Positions 8,010 to 15,834 of a stretch of 64,000 bases of DNA are shown here, one piece after another; the first letter of the stretch is position 1, and every line of letters starts with the position of its first letter. Origin of the DNA: Chloroflexota bacterium (GTDB lineage Bacteria; Chloroflexota; Dehalococcoidia; Lucifugimonadales; UBA3495); assembly GCA_022573285.1 (NCBI GenBank), contig JACZUF010000001.1, positions 1 to 64,000 of the forward strand, given 5' to 3'. Under the pieces are notes generated by a model, which saw only the letters and a program-made list of their open reading frames with translations, was not told the origin of the DNA and did no database searches. The translations under genes and the position numbers were made by a program.

Positions 8010-8108
8010 AGCAGCAGATAGACCAGACAAAAGAACCCATCGCGCGCCCCGCCGCATCACGGTAAATGCCCGGAAAACAATCGAGCGCGAGTAGTTAGGA
8101 GAAAACAG

Positions 8109-10046
8109 ATGCCTAAAGTCCTGGGAATCGACCTCGGAACAACCAACTCGGTAGCGGCGGTCATGGAAGCCGGCGAACCCGTGGTCGTGGAGAACGCCGA
8201 AGGCGGCCGCATCACGCCGTCCGTCGTTGCGCTGAACACCAAAACCGGAGAGCGCTACGTCGGCCAAGTCGCCAAGCGCCAGGCCGTAACCAACCCGGAA
8301 AACACCCTTTTCTCCATTAAACGGCTCATGGGCCGGAAGTTCAACGACCCTGAGATCCAGAACGCCATGGCCAAGCTGCCCTACAAGATCACGGCCGGTC
8401 CAAACGGCGACGCCATGGTGCAGTTGGGCGACGATTCCCACGCCCCGTCCCAGATCTCTTCCTTCGTGCTGCAGAAGATCAAGCAGGACGCCGAAGCCAA
8501 GCTGGGCGTGAAGATAACCCAGGCCGTGATCACCGTCCCAGCCTATTTCAATGACGCCCAGCGCCAGGCGACCAAAGACGCCGGCACCATCGCTGGATTG
8601 GAAGTCCTGCGCATCATCAACGAGCCCACGGCCTCTTCGCTGGCCTACGGCCTGGACAAGACCAAGACCGACGCCACCATAGCGGTCTTCGACCTGGGTG
8701 GCGGAACCTTCGACATCACCATCCTCCAGATGGGAGATGGGGTCTTCGAGGTCAAGTCCACCAATGGCGACACTTTCCTGGGCGGCGACGACTTCGACCA
8801 GACTATTCTGGAATGGATGATCGCCGAGTTTAAGCAGGAAACCGGCATCGACCTGGCCGCCGACCGGATGGCCCTGCAGCGCCTGCGCGACGCCGCGGAA
8901 CGGGCCAAGGTCGAGTTGTCCACCGTCCTTGAAACGGAGATAAACCTGCCGTTCATCACCGCCGACGCCAGCGGCCCGCAGCACATGGTCAAGACGCTGA
9001 GCCGGGCCAAGTTGGACCAGTTGGTCGCGGATCTTGTCCAGCGGACCGAGGGTCCCTGCCGACAGGCGTTGACCGACTCCGGGTTCAGTGCCAGCGACAT
9101 CGAAGAGGTGATCATGGTAGGCGGCATGAGCCGCATGCCGGCCGTGCAGGAAAAGGTCAAGCAGGTGTTCGGCAAGGAGCCCAACTTCAACGTGAACCCC
9201 GATGAAGCCGTGGCCTTGGGCGCCGCCATTCAGGCCGGCATATTGTCGGGAGAGGTCGAAGACATCGTGCTCTTGGACGTCACTCCGTTGACCCTGGGCC
9301 TGGAGACCCTGGGCAGCGTGATGACCACCCTCATCTCCCGGAACACCACCATCCCGACGAAGAAGAACGAGACATTCACCACCGCTGCCGAGAATCAGAC
9401 CACGGTGGATATCCATGTCCTCCAGGGCGAACGCTCCATGGCGGCGGACAACAAGTCCATCGGACGGTTCATGCTGGACGGCCTCCTGCCCGCGCCCCGT
9501 GGGATCCCCCAGATCGAAGTCACCTTTGACATCGACGCCAACGGCATCCTGAGCGTGTCCGCCCATGACAAAGGGACCGGTAAAGAGCAGAAGATCGTCA
9601 TTCAATCCGGTTCCGGGCTGGCGAAAGACGACATCGAGCGCATGATCAACGAAGCCCAGCAAAACGAGGAGGCCGACAAGGTGCGCCGGGCGGAAGTCGA
9701 GACCCGTAACCAGGCCGACTCCCTGGTCTTCAGCGCCGAGAAGCTGCTGTCGGACAACGCCGAAAAAGTCCCTGAGGAACTCAAAACCGAGGTCCAAGGC
9801 AAGATTGACACGTTGAAGTCCGCCATCGCCGCCAATAACACTGCGGAGATGCAATCGGCGACGACTGAACTGAATAGCGCCTTGCAACGTCTGGGCGAAG
9901 TGGTGTATAGCCAGAGTGCCACGCCGGAAGAAGGCGGCCAAGGCCCCACCGACGGTATGGGAACGGACAGCCCAGGAGGGGATGGAGACGCCAGCGGGCC
10001 GGCCGATGACGAAGGCACCGTTGAGGGAGAATTCCGGGAGGTATAA
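8109..10046 (+). CDS. dnaK: Chaperone protein DnaK (Hsp70)
   Basis: A 645-residue Hsp70. The ATPase domain starts with [19 protein letters not shown] and has [31 protein letters not shown] and [13 protein letters not shown], then [16 protein letters not shown]. The linker [16 protein letters not shown] precedes the substrate-binding domain, and the helical lid ends in an acidic tail [10 protein letters not shown]. It works with GrpE (adjacent) and DnaJ (33138-34292, separate promoter) in protein folding, and likely feeds back through HspR. AGGAG lies 8 bases before ATG 8109. No anomaly is visible. Confidence 0.97.
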   Translation: MPKVLGIDLGTTNSVAAVMEAGEPVVVENAEGGRITPSVVALNTKTGERYVGQVAKRQAVTNPENTLFSIKRLMGRKFNDPEIQNAMAKLPYKITAGPNGDAMVQLGDDSHAPSQISSFVLQKIKQDAEAKLGVKITQAVITVPAYFNDAQRQATKDAGTIAGLEVLRIINEPTASSLAYGLDKTKTDATIAVFDLGGGTFDITILQMGDGVFEVKSTNGDTFLGGDDFDQTILEWMIAEFKQETGIDLAADRMALQRLRDAAERAKVELSTVLETEINLPFITADASGPQHMVKTLSRAKLDQLVADLVQRTEGPCRQALTDSGFSASDIEEVIMVGGMSRMPAVQEKVKQVFGKEPNFNVNPDEAVALGAAIQAGILSGEVEDIVLLDVTPLTLGLETLGSVMTTLISRNTTIPTKKNETFTTAAENQTTVDIHVLQGERSMAADNKSIGRFMLDGLLPAPRGIPQIEVTFDIDANGILSVSAHDKGTGKEQKIVIQSGSGLAKDDIERMINEAQQNEEADKVRRAEVETRNQADSLVFSAEKLLSDNAEKVPEELKTEVQGKIDTLKSAIAANNTAEMQSATTELNSALQRLGEVVYSQSATPEEGGQGPTDGMGTDSPGGDGDASGPADDEGTVEGEFREV

Positions 10047-10199
10047 CGCGAAGTATAACCTGGAGTCCAGCCCAGGCGGTTTGACCGTAATAACTGGGCG
10101 AGAGCGAGATATAAGTTGGAAACGGGTTAGAAATCCGCCTTAATACCCCCTGAACCTAAAAATACCGATTCAGTGACATGTTCTTTAAGGAACCGGGTC

Positions 10200-10208
10200 T
10201 GGTATAAT
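10200..10208 (+). promoter_or_regulatory. Extended -10 promoter (TGGTATAAT)
   Basis: A perfect TATAAT at 10203-10208 preceded by TGG. No good -35 at 16-18 bases. It lies about 95 bases upstream of the 10302 gene and is its probable promoter. Confidence 0.55.
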
Positions 10209-10301
10209 TACCTCGAATGCCCGGCACTCTTTAAATGAATAAATGGACTCCCCAAATGGACCGGCCTCGAGGAATCGAAGGTTTAGGCCGATGGAGATCG
10301 C

Positions 10302-10643
10302 ATGAGCGGACAACAAGATCAAGCAGACCAAGAGGTTCTGGGCAATGACAAAACCGAAGAGGTGATGTCAAACTTGGACTCTGAGTTGGACACTCCAGTG
10401 GCCGACAATGACTGGAGGGTGGCGGGCATCGACAAGGACCTGACGCCTCTGCAGTACCATTACCTGAGCCTGTTGGAGCGCCTGGTAACCCTCAAGAACA
10501 CCTATCAAGCGGACGCCAGCTACGAGACCTGGATGATGGGCGCCCTTAACAAAGCCGTCTATTCGACGCTGCGAGACAGCATGGAGTCCAATGTGGGGGA
10601 GGAAGCCAAGGAACTGCTTAATCGAGAGCAGCACGTAAACTAG
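10302..10643 (+). CDS. Hypothetical protein (113 aa)
   Basis: Not recognised. The first 45 residues are acidic and disordered (QQDQADQEVLGND, SELDTPVAD). Then comes a helical domain: LTPLQYHYLSLLERLVTLKNTY, ASYETWMMGALNKAVYSTLRD and EEAKELLNRE (separate helices). It is bracketed by its own extended -10 promoter and a strong terminator, so it is a monocistronic, presumably well-expressed small gene. No signal peptide or membrane span. Confidence 0.65.
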   Translation: MSGQQDQADQEVLGNDKTEEVMSNLDSELDTPVADNDWRVAGIDKDLTPLQYHYLSLLERLVTLKNTYQADASYETWMMGALNKAVYSTLRDSMESNVGEEAKELLNREQHVN

Positions 10644-10664
10644 CCAGCGTAAACTTCGAACCAG

Positions 10665-10692
10665 AAACGGGGGCTTAGGCCCCCGTTTTTTT
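10665..10692 (+). terminator. Intrinsic terminator
   Basis: AAACGGGGGC (10665-10674), loop TTAG, GCCCCCGTTT (10679-10688), with the T run continuing to 10692. It ends the 10302 gene. Confidence 0.92.
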
Positions 10693-10779
10693 GTTGCTGA
10701 ATTGACCGCCTGGCCTTGTGCCCGGCTACCCGGTCAGCGCATCCCGAAATTTACGATGAAGCCAAACGCATCCGTAGGA

Positions 10780-10796
10780 GCAGGTTTCCAACCTGC
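10780..10796. repeat. Short palindromic intergenic repeat (GCAGGTT type)
   Basis: GCAGGTT (10780-10786), TCC, AACCTGC (10790-10796), preceded by GTAGGA. It resembles the dispersed 'GTAGGGGCAGGTTT...' REP-like elements I associate with Chloroflexota genomes; that link is from memory. Confidence 0.5.
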
Positions 10797-10912
10797 CCTT
10801 TTAAATTGCCACGGCGCATATCGAAACGAACAGGCTGCCAAGGAGGATTGCAGACGCAGGCAAGACTCCTGGCTGGAATTCGGGCTGGCGCAAGCGCCAA
10901 GCACGAGTGTCA

Positions 10913-10940
10913 GGGCGCCCCGATTCGAATCGGGGCGCCC
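10913..10940. repeat. Perfect 28-base palindromic repeat (GGGGCGCCCC type)
   Basis: GGGCGCCCCGATTC and its exact reverse complement abut without a loop. The repeat ends one base before the acuC stop codon and is followed by CTAC, as in REP-like elements. The CCCCGAT/ATCGGGG core recurs at 18893-18913 and 25741-25757. It may also act as a transcription barrier for acuC. The stretch 10693-10912 otherwise shows no gene. Confidence 0.7.
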
Positions 10941-12068
10941 CTACGCACTCAGGCCATGCAGTGGAAATATTTGCTGGCGAATCGCGGCAACCGTCTCTGC
11001 CACATATCTTGAAGCTTCCACTTTGATATGGCCCGGGACCTCCGGGCTGACCTCGTCCCTCAGCCGTCCGGCGCCGTGCTCCTTGGCGAATGCCGAGGGC
11101 AGTTGGTCCGGCCAGTCGATATCCAGCATCACACCGAAGGCCAAGGTCCACGCCCGGGCCACCGCAGTCACATCATAACCTCCCCCTCCCAGCGCCAACC
11201 AAGGCAAACCCAGCCCCGCCAACTGCCGAACCACCTCGATGTAACCCTCCGTGGTCACCTGCAGGTGGGTCAACGGGTCGGTGTGATAGCTGTCGATGCC
11301 GAGTTGGGTCACCAACACGTCGGGCGCAAAAGCCCGGACCAGAGGAGGGACCACCTGCCGGAAGGCCTCCACGTAGTCGTCGTCGCCGGTGTAGGGGTAC
11401 AGCGGCAGGTTCACCGAGTAACCCCGGCCCGCGCCCTCGCCCAATTCGGCCACCGATCCCGTGCCTGGAAACAGATATTGCCCCGATTCATGGACGGAGA
11501 TGGTCAACACGCGGTCATCGGCGTAAAAAGCTTCTTGCACGCCGTCTCCGTGGTGAGCGTCGATGTCCACATAGGCGACGCGCATCCCTCGGTTCAGGAA
11601 ATAGTGGACCGCCAGGGCCGGGTCGTTGAACACGCAGAAACCGGAGGCGTGGCCGGCCGCGGCGTGGTGCAGCCCGCCCGAGATATTGAAGGCCGCGCCG
11701 ACCTCGCCGCTGGCAACCATCTCGGCGGCCAGCAACGACCCGCCGGTGCTCAGGGCCGCCGCTTCGAACATCCCGGGATATACCGGGTTATCCCCTTGGC
11801 CGCTGAAGCCAAACTGCGCGGGATTAACCACGTCCGAACCGGAGCCAAGGGCTTTCACGGCGGCGACGTATTCCGGGGTGTGCAGCCAGGCCAGCTCTTC
11901 TTCGCCGGCGGACCGTGGGTCAAGCAGCACCGCCTCGGGATGGTCAAAGGCCCCGTATTCCCGCAGCAGTTGATAGGTGTAGCGCAGGCGCACCGGACGC
12001 ATGGGATGGTCCGAACGCAACTCGTGGCGGGAAAGGGCATCCTCGTAGATAAATGCGGCACGACGCAT
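10941..12068 (-). CDS. acuC: Histone deacetylase superfamily protein, acetoin utilisation AcuC-like
   Basis: A 375-residue arginase/deacetylase-fold enzyme, the expected length for AcuC. Catalytic elements are present in order: ISGGLHHAAAGHASGFC (His pair), YVDIDAHHGDGVQ (zinc Asp and His), the second zinc Asp in LGIDSYHTDPL, and LALGGGGYD (transition-state Tyr). AcuC deacetylates acetyl-lysine, for example on acetyl-CoA synthetase; bacterial paralogues act on polyamines or other acyl-amines, so the substrate is not certain. A TTGACC-N17-TAGACT promoter lies about 60 bases upstream. Monocistronic. Confidence 0.85.
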   Translation of the reverse strand: MRRAAFIYEDALSRHELRSDHPMRPVRLRYTYQLLREYGAFDHPEAVLLDPRSAGEEELAWLHTPEYVAAVKALGSGSDVVNPAQFGFSGQGDNPVYPGMFEAAALSTGGSLLAAEMVASGEVGAAFNISGGLHHAAAGHASGFCVFNDPALAVHYFLNRGMRVAYVDIDAHHGDGVQEAFYADDRVLTISVHESGQYLFPGTGSVAELGEGAGRGYSVNLPLYPYTGDDDYVEAFRQVVPPLVRAFAPDVLVTQLGIDSYHTDPLTHLQVTTEGYIEVVRQLAGLGLPWLALGGGGYDVTAVARAWTLAFGVMLDIDWPDQLPSAFAKEHGAGRLRDEVSPEVPGHIKVEASRYVAETVAAIRQQIFPLHGLSA

Positions 12069-12514
12069 GATTAGACCGCCTGGATTATTGCGAGATGATT
12101 ACCTTGGGCCTGGGCCATTGGAGTCTATTCAAGCTGTCTGCGCGGGTCAAGGCAGGCGTGGACCGGGGCCAAAATAAGGAAAATCCGTATTCGTCCCCGC
12201 AGGGAAAGCAATGTTTGGCTGAGTATCATTACTAAATGGGCCGCGGATTGCCGCCCTTGGCTGGGCGTATCCGGCGAATGGGGCCATTTGCCGGGCGGCA
12301 ACCAAAGAATTCAATCCAGTTTACGGTGGGCGGGGGTGGTTGACTAGAGTGCGGCTGGGCCGCCGTTTTAAACCGATAATCCAAAGATGGAGCAACGCGC
12401 GCCGTCCGTTTCCAGTCCACCCGGCGATTCCATACCCCGGCAGCAATCATTTATTTCCATTTCTCCTGGGCTGGATGTCCTCCATCTCCCTGCCAATCCA
12501 TAGGAGCATTCAAC
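12069..12514. other. Divergent intergenic region between acuC and a coiled-coil gene
   Basis: About 445 bases. The acuC promoter lies at 12122-12150 (minus strand). The rest holds only short unlikely frames. The repeated ATGGTCAAC (12515 and 12524) makes two possible starts for the next gene. No RNA gene or known element was recognised. Confidence 0.5.
12122..12150 (-). promoter_or_regulatory. Promoter of acuC
   Basis: Read on the minus strand: TTGACC (12150-12145), a 17-base spacer, TAGACT (12127-12122). The leader to the ATG at 12068 is about 47 bases. Confidence 0.6.
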
Positions 12515-13177
12515 ATGGTCAACATGGTCAACGGAATTGACGAAGGTTTCCAAGATCGGCTGAGGCAAGCTGAATCCGCGGAGAAGGAGATGCAGCGGTT
12601 ACAGCCTTTAGCTGCGGAAGCTCCCCAGTTGCGTCTGCAAAAGGCAAAAGCCCAACGGGAGGAAGAGCGCCGGCGCGCCAAAGAATCCGCCCTGACCCAA
12701 GCTACAAACGCGGCCCAGGCCGCCACCGGCAAGCAGAACCAGGTGCCCGATCTCTTGGGCCAAGCCGCCCGTGCGGTCATCGAGTTGTATACCCTGATCA
12801 AAGAGATCGACTCCTCCCGGCGCCAGGCCATGGAGGCCCTGGCAATCGCCGACCGCGTCGATTACGACATCGAATTGGAAGAGGGTGAAGAGCACGAGCG
12901 CTCCCAGGACCGGGATACCCGGGGGCTCGCCTACGCCCTGGCCGCCCGCCACGGCGATACCAAGGTCAAGCAGATGCTGGAGGAGCTTGATCCGGAGTTC
13001 GCCATGTTGCGGGGCTGCAACCTGGACGAACCCCTCTACCGCGACGTGGCCAATTTCGTGGTCCATCACGCCGTGCCCAAAGAGGCCCCGCCATCGGCGA
13101 TGATCACTCAGAACCACGCGTCTGCGCCTGAAGCCCGCGGTCCTGAGACTGAAAACGCCAGCGCCCCCGACGCCTAG
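12515..13177 (+). CDS. Coiled-coil hypothetical protein (220 aa)
   Basis: Not recognised. Residues about 10-60 form a charged coiled coil (RLRQAESAEKEMQRL, RLQKAKAQREEERRRAK). Two more helical stretches follow (GQAARAVIELYTLIKEI, RRQAMEALAIADRVDYDIEL), then a globular part with YALAARHGDTKVKQMLEELD and a Pro/Ala-rich disordered tail. No membrane segment. Start choice is uncertain because ATG 12515 and 12524 stand in the direct repeat ATGGTCAAC. It precedes the crotonase gene by 69 bases on the same strand. Confidence 0.6.
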   Translation: MVNMVNGIDEGFQDRLRQAESAEKEMQRLQPLAAEAPQLRLQKAKAQREEERRRAKESALTQATNAAQAATGKQNQVPDLLGQAARAVIELYTLIKEIDSSRRQAMEALAIADRVDYDIELEEGEEHERSQDRDTRGLAYALAARHGDTKVKQMLEELDPEFAMLRGCNLDEPLYRDVANFVVHHAVPKEAPPSAMITQNHASAPEARGPETENASAPDA

Positions 13178-13246
13178 CCAGGCAGTATATCCCTAACCGA
13201 GGCCTCAACCGGGACACCCAACTTTCCCGGACCGGGAGAAATCGAT

Positions 13247-14008
13247 ATGGCTTCTCTGGACCAGTACGCCGATAAATACCAGAGCATCCGCATGGAGCGC
13301 CGGCAGGGAATCTTGCAGATGACCTTCCACACCAATGGCGGGCCCCTGCAGTGGGGAAGTGGCCCCCATAGTGAGTTTCCCCAGGCCTTCGCCGATGTGG
13401 GCAGCGACCCCGAAAACCGTATCGTGATCATGACCGGGAGCGGCGATGCCTTCTCCGGCCCGCCCGGCACCCCGGCGGGAACCCCCAAACGGACGCCCAA
13501 GGAATGGGACCAGACCTATTGGGAAGGGAAGCGTCTCCTGACCAACCTGCTGGACATCGAAGTCCCCATGATCAGCGCCATCAACGGGCCCGCCCTCCGC
13601 CACTCGGAGATACCACTGCTCTGCGACATCGTCCTGGCTTCGGAGACCGCCGCGTTTCAGGACTCAGGCCACTTCATGAGCGGTCTCGTCCCCGGCGACG
13701 GCATGCACATCGTCTATCCCCTCCTGCTGGGACTAAACCGGGGCCGTTATTTCCTGCTCACCGGCCAGCGGATCGAGGCCCAAGAGGCCAAGACCTTGGG
13801 GCTGGTGAACGAGGTCCTGCCTCAGGCTGAGTTGCTGCCCCGCGCCTGGGCCTTGGCGGAGCAGATGGCCCAGCAATCGGACATCGTGTTGCGCTACAGC
13901 CGGGTGGCCATGACCCTGGTGGTAAAACGGCTCATGCACGATCTCTTGGGCTATGGATTGGCCCTGGAGGGCCTGGGTTCGGCCGACACCATGTTGAACC
14001 AGGCTTGA
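13247..14008 (+). CDS. Crotonase-superfamily hydrolase, 6-oxocamphor hydrolase-like
   Basis: A 253-residue enoyl-CoA hydratase/isomerase fold. It resembles 6-oxocamphor hydrolase, a beta-diketone-cleaving retro-Claisenase, more than CoA-dependent hydratases: the YADKYQSIRMERRQGIL start, HTNGGPLQWGSGPH, IEVPMISAINGPALRH, DIVLASETAAFQDSGHF, SGLVPGDGMHIV and NRGRYFLLTGQ are all in the expected order. The His and Asp of GHF...VPGDG match the catalytic pair of that enzyme; I recall this from the family and cannot align it here. It likely opens cyclic diketones in terpenoid or steroid-like breakdown. Not linked to a CoA ligase. Confidence 0.8.
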   Translation: MASLDQYADKYQSIRMERRQGILQMTFHTNGGPLQWGSGPHSEFPQAFADVGSDPENRIVIMTGSGDAFSGPPGTPAGTPKRTPKEWDQTYWEGKRLLTNLLDIEVPMISAINGPALRHSEIPLLCDIVLASETAAFQDSGHFMSGLVPGDGMHIVYPLLLGLNRGRYFLLTGQRIEAQEAKTLGLVNEVLPQAELLPRAWALAEQMAQQSDIVLRYSRVAMTLVVKRLMHDLLGYGLALEGLGSADTMLNQA

Positions 14009-14104
14009 GCAGGCGCCTTCGTGCCTGGCGCAAGGCAGGCCCAAGCGCGGCCTGAGGGCGAAACAGGACTTGAAAATCCGAACCTATTCTGGCAAGATGA
14101 GCCT

Positions 14105-15022
14105 ATGCGTATCGGCGCCTTCGAATTAAATGAACCGCTCCCCGAGCTGAAAGACCCCCACGCGTTCGCCATGGTGCGTCCGTGGGTGGATGTAGGCAGC
14201 GTGGGCACCCTCACGCTCAACCGCCTGGAACGGTTCATGGGTTCCAAGGAACTGGGCCGCCTCGCGCGTCCCGGCACCTTCTTCGACTTCACCCGCTACC
14301 GGCCCAACATGCGGCTGGTTGACGGCAAGCGTGAGATTAAGATTCCCAACAGCATCATCCGCTACGCCATCACCGAGGACGGGCCGGATTACCTGTTCTT
14401 GCACCTGATGGAGCCCCATTCCAACGGAGAGGACTACACTGACTCCATCTTGGAAGTCATGAACCACTTCAACATTAAGCGCTACTGCCGGTTGGGCGCC
14501 ATGTACGACGCGGTGCCCCACACCCGTCCCCTCTTGGTCACCGGCAGTCTGGGCGACGTTCAGCAGAAACGCCCGGTGGCCAACTTCAAGATCCGCCAGA
14601 GCACCTACCAGGGCCCCACCACAATCATGAACCTGCTTTCGGAAGGGATCGAGAAGGCCGACATCGAGTCCATCAACTTCATGGTCCACCTGCCCCAGTA
14701 CGTGCAGTTGGAAGAGGACTACGCCGGGACCTCACGCATGATCGAGGTCCTGTCTTCGGTCTACGACAACATCCCGGCCGACCTGGCCCCCGTGCGCCGG
14801 GGACAGCGGCAGTACCGGGAGTTGAACTCCTCCCTCGAACGGAACACGGAGCTTAAGACCCTGATCCAGCAGATGGAAGCCTACTACGACGCCCAGCTTG
14901 ACTCGGAAGACGCATCTTCGTCCCCCACCAAGGAGCCGGCCACCACCACGCAATTGTCCCCGGAGATCGAGAAGTTCCTGAGCGAGTTGGGCGGACAGCT
15001 GGACTCGGACCCCGACGAGTAG
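14105..15022 (+). CDS. PAC2 family protein (proteasome-assembly-chaperone-like)
   Basis: A 305-residue protein with the PAC2 signature: VRPWVDVGSVGTLTLNRLE, GRLARPGTFFDFTRYRP and YLFLHLMEPHS in the N-terminal half, then GAMYDAVPHTRPLLVTGS and a C-terminal helical, acidic tail. PAC2 proteins in bacteria have no established activity; archaeal and eukaryotic relatives assist proteasome assembly. The frame extends upstream to 14021 but ATG 14105 matches the family start (MRIGAFE). It follows the crotonase by 96 bases. Confidence 0.75.
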   Translation: MRIGAFELNEPLPELKDPHAFAMVRPWVDVGSVGTLTLNRLERFMGSKELGRLARPGTFFDFTRYRPNMRLVDGKREIKIPNSIIRYAITEDGPDYLFLHLMEPHSNGEDYTDSILEVMNHFNIKRYCRLGAMYDAVPHTRPLLVTGSLGDVQQKRPVANFKIRQSTYQGPTTIMNLLSEGIEKADIESINFMVHLPQYVQLEEDYAGTSRMIEVLSSVYDNIPADLAPVRRGQRQYRELNSSLERNTELKTLIQQMEAYYDAQLDSEDASSSPTKEPATTTQLSPEIEKFLSELGGQLDSDPDE

Positions 15023-15093
15023 CGGCTCGCCGCGTTTCCATTAGGTTGTCTCGGCTCTCGTTTTTCCTGCGTTTCTAGCTCACTTACTCCCAT

Positions 15094-15124
15094 TTGGCAG
15101 TTTGGCGTTTCTCGTTGCTATAAT
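15094..15124 (+). promoter_or_regulatory. Promoter of the DinB-like gene
   Basis: TTGGCA (15094-15099), a 19-base spacer and TATAAT (15119-15124) preceded by TGC, an extended -10. The predicted start near 15131 leaves a 35-base leader to ATG 15166. Confidence 0.55.
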
Positions 15125-15165
15125 TGGCCGGCCATTCCGGTCCAACCCAGGCAGGTGATTTCCCC

Positions 15166-15735
15166 ATGGAACTGAAGCGCTTCATCCAGGGCTGTTTCGA
15201 GCAGCATTACAACGCCATGGTGCGGGCGGTGGACGGCCTTAGCCCCGCGGAGATGGCCTGGACGCCCAACGATCAATGCTCATCCATCGCCTTCTTGGTC
15301 TGGCACTACGGCCGCACCTTGGACCGTTGGCTGCACGCCCGTATCAGGGGCGACGCTCAATTGTGGGAGCAGGGCTGGGCCGAAAAGATGGGCCGCGCCC
15401 CCGCCGACCCTGACGAGACCGGCTATCGCTTTGACCTGGAGCAGCTTCGAGCCTTCAAGGCCCCGGAAACCGGCCCGCTGCTGGAGTACGTGGCCCTGGT
15501 CCGGCAGGAGGGCATCGACTACCTGGAGTCCCTGAGCGAAGCCGATCTCAGCAACATCACCCTGGCCAACCCCAGGGGCGGCGAGATCAGCTTGGCGGTC
15601 ATGTGCCAGCAGCTAATCTGGGAGTTCAACCAGCACGGCGGCCAGATCGCCTACCTCCGGGGCGAGCAGCGGGGCCTGGAAGACCCCGGCTATTCGGGAG
15701 GGCTCTTGGAGTCGTTGGCGGAAAAGGCGTCATAG
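15166..15735 (+). CDS. DinB-like four-helix metal-binding protein
   Basis: A 189-residue DinB/YfiT-type bundle. QHYNAMVRAVDGLSPAEMAW, SSIAFLVWHYGRTLDRWL (first metal-binding His), and IWEFNQHGGQIAYLRG (C-terminal His pair) match the three-histidine site of thiol-dependent S-transferases of this family. The thiol co-substrate and reaction are unknown. AGGTGA lies eight bases before ATG 15166. A frame extension to 15124 overlaps the promoter and was rejected. Confidence 0.8.
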   Translation: MELKRFIQGCFEQHYNAMVRAVDGLSPAEMAWTPNDQCSSIAFLVWHYGRTLDRWLHARIRGDAQLWEQGWAEKMGRAPADPDETGYRFDLEQLRAFKAPETGPLLEYVALVRQEGIDYLESLSEADLSNITLANPRGGEISLAVMCQQLIWEFNQHGGQIAYLRGEQRGLEDPGYSGGLLESLAEKAS

Positions 15736-15834
15736 CAGCAATAAATTTCACGGTTCGTATTCTTGAACCGCATCAATCTATTTCAAATATTTAGATTAAG
15801 TCTGATCGATCGAACGGTTATTCCGGGGAATTTC

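Noticed and set aside
7773-9941. Long open frame antisense to grpE and dnaK (722 codons, minus strand)
   Set aside because: It mirrors dnaK codon structure, is a well-known artefact opposite dnaK genes, and has no start signals or family motif.
12232-12450. Small frames in the acuC/coiled-coil gap
   Set aside because: Composition is non-coding, no start signals, no motif.
14070-14090. TTGAAA and TATTCT upstream of the PAC2 gene as a promoter
   Set aside because: The boxes are only nine bases apart, too close for a sigma-70 promoter.
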